Shown: piece after piece, positions 1 through 4,632 of the stretch
How the letters are laid out: every line of letters starts with the position of its first letter
Numbering within the stretch: position 1 is the stretch's first letter
NCBI GenBank assembly: GCA_026982255.1
Contig: JALSHL010000323.1
Location: forward strand, 1-7,734
Source of the DNA: Paracoccaceae bacterium
GTDB taxonomy: Bacteria; Pseudomonadota; Alphaproteobacteria; Rhodobacterales; Rhodobacteraceae
Reading direction: 5' to 3'
Length of the DNA stretch: 7,734 nt
Notes under the pieces: model-generated
What the model saw: only the letters and a program-made list of their open reading frames with translations
What the model was told of the DNA's origin: nothing
Database searches by the model: none
Position numbers and translations under genes: made by a program

Positions 1-513
1 TCCAATGCCTCGCGGCTGGATGCGGAACTGGCCAAGGACGAGATGGAGGTCATCGACCTCGGCGCCCTGTTGAAAAACATTTGCGATTACCAGAACGAAC
101 TGGCGCAAAAACAGGGCGTGCGGGTCGTGACCCGCCTGCCGCAGAGCCCGCTGGAAATCCACGGGCTGGAAAACCGGCTGGCGCAGGTGTTTGTCAATCT
201 GGTGACCAACGCGGTGTCCTTTGTGCCCGGGGGCGGACAGGTCACGGTAACCCTGGCCCGCGACGGCGAACAGGCCCGCGTGCTGGTGGAGGACACCGGA
301 CCCGGCATTCCCGAGGAGAACCTCAAGGATATTTTCAAACGCTTCTATTCCAGCCGCCCGAAACAGGAATTCGGGAACAACTCCGGTCTCGGGCTAGCGA
401 TCTCCCGCCAGATTGTTGATGCGCATGGAGGCAATATCTGGGCCGAGAATATTTATGCCGAAGACGGAACCACCCGCACCGGCGCGCGTTTTACCGTGAC
501 CCTGCCGATATGA
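1..513 (+). CDS. chvG: ChvG-type sensor histidine kinase, C-terminal ATPase part (5' end outside window)
   Basis: The reading frame is open from base 1, so this is the last 170 residues of a longer protein. The catalytic ATPase domain (HATPase_c) is complete. The N box lies around bases 175-234 (RLAQVFVNLVTNAV), the G1 box is VEDTGPGIP at 286-312, and the F/G2 region runs to about 435 with FKRFYSSRP followed by SGLGLAISRQIVDAHGG. The opening residues SNASRLDAEL are typical of the end of the dimerisation helix in ChvG/ExoS/BvrS kinases; the phosphorylated His and the periplasmic sensor lie upstream, outside the window. In Alphaproteobacteria this kinase phosphorylates ChvI and controls envelope, acid and carbon responses. 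The call as ChvG rests on these motifs together with hprK and PTS genes directly downstream, an arrangement known in this class. The stop overlaps the hprK start (ATGA). A different histidine kinase family is possible but less likely. Confidence 0.88.
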   Translation, partial: SNASRLDAELAKDEMEVIDLGALLKNICDYQNELAQKQGVRVVTRLPQSPLEIHGLENRLAQVFVNLVTNAVSFVPGGGQVTVTLARDGEQARVLVEDTGPGIPEENLKDIFKRFYSSRPKQEFGNNSGLGLAISRQIVDAHGGNIWAENIYAEDGTTRTGARFTVTLPI

Positions 514-932
514 CCCCGACCGAAACGATCCATGCGAGTTGCGTAGCCTTCGACGGGCGGGCGGTTCTGGTGACGGGGGCCTCGGGGAACGGAAAATCGG
601 CGCTGGCGCTGGCATTGATCGCGCGGGGCGGTCTGCTGGTGGCTGACGACAGGGTAGTTCTGACAGCGCGGGAAGGGCAATTGCGCGCCGCCTCCCCCGT
701 CGCGATTTCCGGCCTGATCGAGGCGCGCGGGATCGGCCTGTTGCGTGCGCCCGTAACCGGCAGCGCCAGGGTGGTATGCCTTGTCGATCTGGAGCAACCC
801 GAGCCGGAGCGGCTGCCACCGCACCGCAAGATCACGCTATCGGGTATTGAGGTTGATCTGGTTTTTGGCAAAGATGCGCCGAACCTCGCAGATGCCCTGC
901 CCCTGCTGATACGGAACGGCCGCCATGCCTGA
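510..932 (+). CDS. hprK: HPr kinase/phosphorylase, short alphaproteobacterial form
   Basis: This 140-residue protein has the HprK C-terminal catalytic domain only; Firmicute HprK is about 310 residues with an extra N-terminal domain. The Walker A loop is GASGNGKS at residues 23-30. The paired aspartates of VADDRV are at 46-47, and the HprK signature EARGIGLL is at 71-78, including the Glu and Arg known to matter for metal binding and catalysis. The family phosphorylates HPr on a regulatory Ser and removes that phosphate again. The start is the ATG that overlaps the chvG stop (ATGA); no good Shine-Dalgarno sequence is visible, so coupling to chvG translation is likely. The 3' end overlaps rapZ by 8 bases. 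The matching substrate, HPr with a conserved Ser, is encoded three genes downstream, which supports a working pair. Confidence 0.93.
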   Translation: MTPTETIHASCVAFDGRAVLVTGASGNGKSALALALIARGGLLVADDRVVLTAREGQLRAASPVAISGLIEARGIGLLRAPVTGSARVVCLVDLEQPEPERLPPHRKITLSGIEVDLVFGKDAPNLADALPLLIRNGRHA

Positions 933-1821
933 ACCAGAAGAAAACCGCCTGCTGCTGATCACCGGCCCCGCCGGTGCCGGCCGCACCACGGCGATCCGCA
1001 TACTGGAGGATATGGGCTACGAGGCCATCGACAATCTGCCGCTGGGCCTGCTGCCGCGCCTGTTGTCCGGCGGGCCGCTGACCCGTCCGCTGGCCATCGG
1101 GATCGACACACGCACGCGCGGCTTTGCCGTGCAGGCGCTGCTGGGGCTGCTGGACAATCCGGCGGGGCAGAAACCGGAACTGGTGTTTATGGACTGTTCC
1201 GAGGAAACCCTGCTGCGTCGCTTCAGCGAAACCCGTCGCCGCCATCCCGTCGCACCGGATGAAAGCCCGATTGTCGGCATCCGGCGGGAAAAGGATATTC
1301 TCGCCGGTTTGTCCGAGGTGGCCGATTACCTGATCGATACCTCCGACCTGTCACCACACGACCTGAAGGCGGAAATGCGCCAGCTGTTCCATACGGAAAC
1401 AGCCGAAGGGCTGGTGCTGTCGGTGCAGTCGTTTTCCTATAAACGGGGCACGCCGCGCGGGGTCGATATGATCATCGACTGCCGTTTTCTGCGAAATCCC
1501 CATTGGGAGCCGGTCCTGCGCGAGGCCAACGGAACCGATCCGGCCGTGGCGGCCTATATCAGGGAGGATCCGCTGTTCGCACCGTTTTTCGACCAGTTGT
1601 GCAACATGTGCCGCCTGCTGTTGCCGGCCTATCGTAAAGAAGGGAAATCGTATTTTTCCGTTGGTCTGGGGTGTTCCGGGGGTAAACATCGCTCGGTTTT
1701 TGTGACAGAACACCTTGCGAATCTGCTTGCGGAGGACGGCTGGCAAGTGTCTATTCGCCATCGGGAACTGGAACGGCGCGCGAGCGACGGAACAAAGGGT
1801 AAGGGAACCGTAACCGGATGA
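925..1821 (+). CDS. rapZ: RapZ/YvcJ-family nucleotide-binding protein
   Basis: The 298 residues match the usual length and layout of the RapZ (YvcJ/YhbJ) family. The N-terminal P-loop is GPAGAGRTT at 14-22, followed by the conserved LEDMGYEAIDNLP at 27-39. A Walker B-like strand LVFMD is at 86-90, and RRFSETRRRHP is at 98-108. The C-terminal domain has the conserved block from about 169 to 194 (SFSYKRG, DCRFLRNPHW) and the phosphate-binding motif GCSGGKHRSV at 249-258, then RHRELER at 278-284. In E. coli RapZ controls decay of the GlmZ small RNA and so amino-sugar synthesis; in Alphaproteobacteria its role is not settled, and no GlmZ system is visible here. The P-loop Lys is replaced by Arg20. 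The gene overlaps hprK by 8 bases and the EIIA gene by ATGA, placing it inside the regulatory PTS operon. Confidence 0.94.
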   Translation: MPEPEENRLLLITGPAGAGRTTAIRILEDMGYEAIDNLPLGLLPRLLSGGPLTRPLAIGIDTRTRGFAVQALLGLLDNPAGQKPELVFMDCSEETLLRRFSETRRRHPVAPDESPIVGIRREKDILAGLSEVADYLIDTSDLSPHDLKAEMRQLFHTETAEGLVLSVQSFSYKRGTPRGVDMIIDCRFLRNPHWEPVLREANGTDPAVAAYIREDPLFAPFFDQLCNMCRLLLPAYRKEGKSYFSVGLGCSGGKHRSVFVTEHLANLLAEDGWQVSIRHRELERRASDGTKGKGTVTG

Positions 1822-2216
1822 TCGGTATCGTGATCGTAGCGCATGGTGGGCTGGCCCGCGAATATGTCGCGGCGATGGAGCATGTGGTCGGTAAACAGGC
1901 AGGTATTACCTCGGTTGCCATCGGCGCGGACAGTGACCGCGCCGCCAAACAGATCGAAATCAACGAGGCCGTCGCAAGCGTCGACACCGGCGACGGGGTG
2001 GTCGTGGTCACCGACATGTTCGGCGGCACACCCTCCAATCTGGCCGTGAACGCCTGCAACGCCAAGAATCGCGCTGTCATTTACGGTGCCAACCTGCCGT
2101 TGCTGGTGAAACTGGCAAAGGCACGTAACAACGGGCTGGAAAACGCCGTGCGAGTGGCGCTGGAAGCCGGACACAAATACCTCAACTGCACGGATAAATC
2201 CGTGACGAACACCTAG
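1818..2216 (+). CDS. manX: PTS mannose-family EIIA protein (stand-alone, regulatory)
   Basis: This is a 132-residue single-domain protein of the EIIA-Man fold. The active-site motif IVAHG puts the phosphorylated His at residue 9, close to the His10 of E. coli ManX. The conserved loop DMFGGTPSN at 66-74 is diagnostic of the family. It would be a soluble cytoplasmic phosphate acceptor from HPr. No EIIB, EIIC or EIID gene follows, so a transport role is not supported; in Alphaproteobacteria such lone EIIA proteins are taken to be regulators in a PTS branch without permeases. The start ATG overlaps the rapZ stop (ATGA). ptsH begins 8 bases after this stop. Family assignment is strong; the downstream partner cannot be seen in this window. 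Confidence 0.93.
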   Translation: MIGIVIVAHGGLAREYVAAMEHVVGKQAGITSVAIGADSDRAAKQIEINEAVASVDTGDGVVVVTDMFGGTPSNLAVNACNAKNRAVIYGANLPLLVKLAKARNNGLENAVRVALEAGHKYLNCTDKSVTNT

Positions 2217-2224
2217 AGGCCGCT

Positions 2225-2485
2225 ATGATACTGGACATCAGGAACGAAAAGGGGCTGCACGCCCGCGCTTCGGCAAAATTTGTCGAAACGGTGGAAAAAT
2301 TCGATGCGACCGCCGAGGTTTCGCGCGACGGTATGAGCGCATCGGGCGACAGTATCATGGGGCTGCTGATGCTGGCCGCCGCACAGGGCACACAGATCGA
2401 GGTGGAGACCTCCGGCCCCGAGGCCGAGGCGCTGGCCGAAGCGTTGAAAGAACTGGTGGACGGGCTGTTCGGCGAGGGGAAGTAG
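2225..2485 (+). CDS. ptsH: HPr phosphocarrier protein
   Basis: The 86 residues match the normal HPr length. The active-site motif KGLHARAS places the His phosphorylated by enzyme I at residue 12. The regulatory Ser motif GDSIMGLL gives Ser43, equivalent to Ser46 of Firmicute HPr, the target of HprK. HPr would pass phosphate from enzyme I to the EIIA encoded just upstream, while Ser phosphorylation by HprK would tune that flow. Enzyme I (PtsP or PtsI) is not in the window. The start is firm: an in-frame stop lies at 2195-2197, with no other start codon in between; a weak GAGG at 2216-2219 could serve as ribosome binding site. It is the last gene of the operon, and its stop directly abuts that of the convergent acyltransferase gene. 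Confidence 0.95.
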   Translation: MILDIRNEKGLHARASAKFVETVEKFDATAEVSRDGMSASGDSIMGLLMLAAAQGTQIEVETSGPEAEALAEALKELVDGLFGEGK

Positions 2486-3217
2486 CTAGGGCGTAGACCC
2501 ATAAACCTCGAATCCGGCCTCGCGCATCAGACGGTTCGAATTGCTCTCGATCACATCCTCGATTTTTTCCATGAATGGGCGCAGCTCCATCCCCGGCGGG
2601 ATCGGGTCGAGGAACTCCAGCACAGCGGTGCCCGGTTTGATGACAGGACTGCGGCGCGCCCAGAACACACCGCAGTTGGTGGCAGCCGGCACGCAGGTCT
2701 GGTTCATCTGGGTATAGAGGACTCCGGCCCCGACCTTGTAGGGGCGCTCGGCCCCGGGCAGGACACGGGTGCCCTGCGGAAAGATCACCGTCTGTCCGTC
2801 ATGGTGTTTGTCCGCCTTGATGTGCTCTACCATCTGCTTGATGGCACCGCCTTTTTTGCCGCGCGCCACCGGCGGGCAACCGATACGCCAGCCGTAGACC
2901 CCGATAACGGGTGCCCAGATCAATTCGCGCTTCATGATGAATTTTACCCGCGGCAGCTTGTAGGCCAGCATCAGGATATCGAGGAACGACATATGCTTGG
3001 AGCAGACCAGAACCTCGCCCGTCGGGACGGTGCCGCGGAATTCCACCTTCAGCCCGCAGGTGACGCGGAACAGCCAGAAGGCAAAACCGCAATACCGTTT
3101 GATAACCCAGAAAGCGCCGCTGCGCGACCACAAGGCAATCGGCAGGCAGGCTGTGCCCCACAGGAACAGGGTTAGATACATCACCAGATTTGCAAATTGC
3201 GAACGGATTAGAAGCAT
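2486..3217 (-). CDS. plsC: 1-acyl-sn-glycerol-3-phosphate acyltransferase (PlsC-like)
   Basis: The 243-residue protein has the blocks of the PlsC/LPLAT family in order. The catalytic H-x4-D is at His75 to Asp80 (SKHMSFLD). Block II is KRELIWAPVIG at 96-106. Block III is FPQGTR at 146-151, where most relatives have FPEGTR. A VP block is at 176-177, followed by NCGVFWARRS. A hydrophobic N-terminal segment at about 10-30 should anchor it to the inner membrane. The family transfers an acyl chain to lysophosphatidic acid to make phosphatidic acid for phospholipid synthesis. I chose the ATG at 3217, which has an AGG 8 bases upstream; a TTG at 3223 would add two residues and has that AGG only 2 bases away. 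A related lysophospholipid acyltransferase with another acceptor is possible. Confidence 0.9.
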   Translation of the reverse strand: MLLIRSQFANLVMYLTLFLWGTACLPIALWSRSGAFWVIKRYCGFAFWLFRVTCGLKVEFRGTVPTGEVLVCSKHMSFLDILMLAYKLPRVKFIMKRELIWAPVIGVYGWRIGCPPVARGKKGGAIKQMVEHIKADKHHDGQTVIFPQGTRVLPGAERPYKVGAGVLYTQMNQTCVPAATNCGVFWARRSPVIKPGTAVLEFLDPIPPGMELRPFMEKIEDVIESNSNRLMREAGFEVYGSTP

Positions 3218-3247
3218 GGTCAAAGCCTGATAGAGAGTATTTTTTCC

Positions 3248-3276
3248 GGTTTATCCATACGCTTGGCAAAAGACAA
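3248..3276 (-). promoter_or_regulatory. Weak candidate promoter for plsC
   Basis: On the minus strand, TTGTCT (3271-3276) and TAAACC (3248-3253) are separated by 17 bases. They match the sigma-70 consensus at 4 of 6 and 3 of 6 positions. The predicted start would lie about 25 bases before the plsC ATG. The -10 match is poor and this could be chance. Confidence 0.22.
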
Positions 3277-3279
3277 CAT

Positions 3280-3294
3280 CGGCGGAAATCGCCG
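3280..3294. repeat. Short inverted repeat in the divergent promoter region
   Basis: CGGCG and CGCCG flank the 5-base spacer GAAAT, giving a perfect 5-base stem. It lies between the two candidate promoters, so it could be a regulator half-site pair, but such short GC-rich repeats are common by chance in this genome. Confidence 0.2.
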
Positions 3295-3300
3295 CAATGC

Positions 3301-3329
3301 TTGGAAAGCACGGTCGGCGCGGCTAAAAC
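3301..3329 (+). promoter_or_regulatory. Candidate promoter for the zinc-ribbon gene
   Basis: TTGGAA (3301-3306) and TAAAAC (3324-3329) are separated by exactly 17 bases, and each matches the sigma-70 consensus at 4 of 6 positions. Transcription would start near 3336, leaving a leader of about 50 bases before the ATG at 3385. This is the best -35/-10 pair I see on the plus strand in this gap, but it rests on consensus matching alone. Confidence 0.35.
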
Positions 3330-3372
3330 TAGAGGAATACTTGATTCGCATTTTGCGGGTCGTCTATTGGTT

Positions 3373-3378
3373 GGGGAA
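3373..3378 (+). promoter_or_regulatory. Ribosome binding site deciding the zinc-ribbon start
   Basis: GGGGAA ends 6 bases before the ATG at 3385. It supports that ATG over upstream in-frame starts, and the zinc-ribbon motif begins four residues after it. Confidence 0.6.
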
Positions 3379-3384
3379 AATTTC

Positions 3385-4632
3385 ATGCGGATTACATGCC
3401 CGTCCTGCGGAACGCAGTATGATGTTGACGAAAACGATATCGCGTTTTCCGGTCAGGAAGTGCAGTGCAGCGAGTGTCAGGAAATCTGGATCCAGAAACG
3501 CGACGGCAGCGTTCTGCCGCTGGATGGGGACGAGGCTAGCGAAATTCCCGGGGAAGCCGGAGACGATACCCCTGCATCCGTCACGGCACCAACCTCCCCG
3601 CAAGACAGCATAGCAGAAGCCGAACCGCCGAAACCCGAAGACCGGACGCCGGAGGAAAGCCCCGACCTGCCGGATGCGGCAGAGAAGGGAGTCGAGGATT
3701 CCGGCAGTTTTGACAAAACCGAGGATGCCATCGAGGTCGCGGAGATCCCAGAGGTGGAAGGGATCCGGTCTGCCGAGGAGATCATGGCCGAAATGGCGGC
3801 CGCAACCGGCGAAGACAGGATGCCGGAGGAAACCTCTGAAGTGTCCGACGCGGCCGCGACGGAACAGGAGAACGAAGAAACAACCGCGCCCGCATTTCCG
3901 CCGATACAGGAGGCGCCTGCGTTGGTGCAGGAGGCCGCCGGAGAAATCGCAAGCGATGCCCCCGACAAACCCTGGGAACAGGACGTCGGGGGTTCGGCAG
4001 AAGCTTCCGGCGTCTCCGGCGAAGCGGAAGCCGCCGGCGAAACTGCGGATACGTCAATGCCGGAAGGGTTCCGGACCGCCGAAGAAGTCATGGCCGAACT
4101 GGCAGCCGGCACTGGCGGAGACGATGACAAAAACGCGGAAACATCTTCGGAGCAGGAGGTCAAGCTGCGGCTGGTTTCCGATGCCGATGGGGAAACAGGC
4201 GATGACAGTCCTGAAGAAGACCCCTTCGACGAAGAGGCCCTGCTCGAAACCTTCCGCACGCAGATCAAGATCGAGGACGAACTGGAGGCCAACCCTCCGG
4301 AGGTCGACGAGGATGTAACGCCTTTGCCCGAGGAACTGATCGGGCGGCGTGCCCGTTCGCCCAATCTCGATGCTCTCAGGAGCAGCGTGCGGGCCGGAGC
4401 GACCGCCACCAGCCCCGCCGCAACGCCGCAGGGCCGCTTCCGGCGCGGGTTTATCCTGCCACTGCTCCTGCTGGCGATTGTTTCCGCGCTCTATGTATTC
4501 AACGGCGCGATTGCGGGCATGGTGCCCGCGGCAGAACCGGCCCTCGGAGTGCTTGTTGCCATTGTCGATGTCATTCGCAATGCGGCAGCCGGTGTCGGCA
4601 ATCTGATCCTCGGGCTGGTCAACCGCGGTTAG
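3385..4632 (+). CDS. Zinc-ribbon (MJ0042-type) protein with acidic linker and C-terminal membrane segment
   Basis: The 415-residue protein opens with MRITCPSCG. Cys5, Cys8, Cys28 and Cys31 form two CxxC pairs 19 residues apart, ending in CQEIW, as in the MJ0042-type zinc-ribbon domain. Residues from about 50 to 330 are very rich in Glu, Asp, Ala, Ser and Pro, look disordered, and contain duplicated blocks (123-144 with 225-246; 85-99 with 143-157). A basic stretch (GRFRRG) leads into a hydrophobic segment at about 355-378, and a second mildly hydrophobic helix fills 386-415. The topology implied is a cytoplasmic zinc ribbon on a long acidic tether anchored in the inner membrane. This is inference; no enzyme motif is present and the function is unknown. 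It starts at an ATG with a good GGGGAA site. Its stop overlaps that of the convergent DUF4175 gene by 4 bases. Confidence 0.88.
   Translation: MRITCPSCGTQYDVDENDIAFSGQEVQCSECQEIWIQKRDGSVLPLDGDEASEIPGEAGDDTPASVTAPTSPQDSIAEAEPPKPEDRTPEESPDLPDAAEKGVEDSGSFDKTEDAIEVAEIPEVEGIRSAEEIMAEMAAATGEDRMPEETSEVSDAAATEQENEETTAPAFPPIQEAPALVQEAAGEIASDAPDKPWEQDVGGSAEASGVSGEAEAAGETADTSMPEGFRTAEEVMAELAAGTGGDDDKNAETSSEQEVKLRLVSDADGETGDDSPEEDPFDEEALLETFRTQIKIEDELEANPPEVDEDVTPLPEELIGRRARSPNLDALRSSVRAGATATSPAATPQGRFRRGFILPLLLLAIVSALYVFNGAIAGMVPAAEPALGVLVAIVDVIRNAAAGVGNLILGLVNRG
3637..3855 (+). repeat. Short duplicated coding block in the acidic linker (first pair)
   Basis: Residues 85-99 (bases 3637-3681) and 143-157 (3811-3855) share the pattern E-D-R-x-P-E-E then D-A-A at the same spacing, 9 identical of 15. 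The span given covers both copies and the stretch between them. The second copy follows directly on, and overlaps by two residues, the larger repeat ending at 3816. Confidence 0.5.
3751..4122 (+). repeat. Duplicated 22-codon block in the zinc-ribbon protein
   Basis: Residues 123-144 (bases 3751-3816) and 225-246 (4057-4122) align without gaps with 14 of 22 identical, built around EG-x-R-x-AEE-x-MAE. The DNA is also clearly similar, so this reads as a true internal duplication rather than composition alone. The span given covers both copies and the stretch between them. The core is a likely short amphipathic helix inside an otherwise disordered acidic region, which would suit a repeated docking motif. 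Confidence 0.65.
4621..4630. repeat. Perfect 10-base palindrome at the convergent stop codons
   Basis: AACCGCGGTT equals its own reverse complement. It ends on the first base of the zinc-ribbon TAG and covers two bases of the DUF4175 stop. It has no loop and no T-run, so it is not a typical terminator. It may be chance. Confidence 0.4.

Larger units (their letters stand above)
3218..3384. promoter_or_regulatory. Divergent intergenic region between plsC and the zinc-ribbon gene
   Basis: This is the only sizeable non-coding stretch in the window (about 167 bases) and it is visibly more AT-rich than its surroundings. Two genes start away from each other here, so it must hold at least one promoter for each. 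The frame of the zinc-ribbon gene stays open back to about 3190, but the upstream translation has no family resemblance and the zinc ribbon needs its N-terminal Met at 3385. I see no tRNA, riboswitch or convincing small gene in it. Confidence 0.75.

Noticed and set aside
2440..2520. Rho-independent terminator between ptsH and plsC
   Set aside because: I looked for a GC-rich stem followed by a T-run on either strand near the abutting stops and found none.
3190..3384. N-terminal extension of the zinc-ribbon protein by 65 residues
   Set aside because: The extension overlaps the plsC start and the promoter region, has no similarity pattern, and would bury the zinc ribbon. The ATG at 3385 has a good ribosome binding site.
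3477..4409. Ser/Ala-rich open frame of 310 codons antisense to the zinc-ribbon gene
   Set aside because: The composition is the simple complement of Glu/Ala/Asp codons in the acidic linker, with no start signal and no recognisable family.
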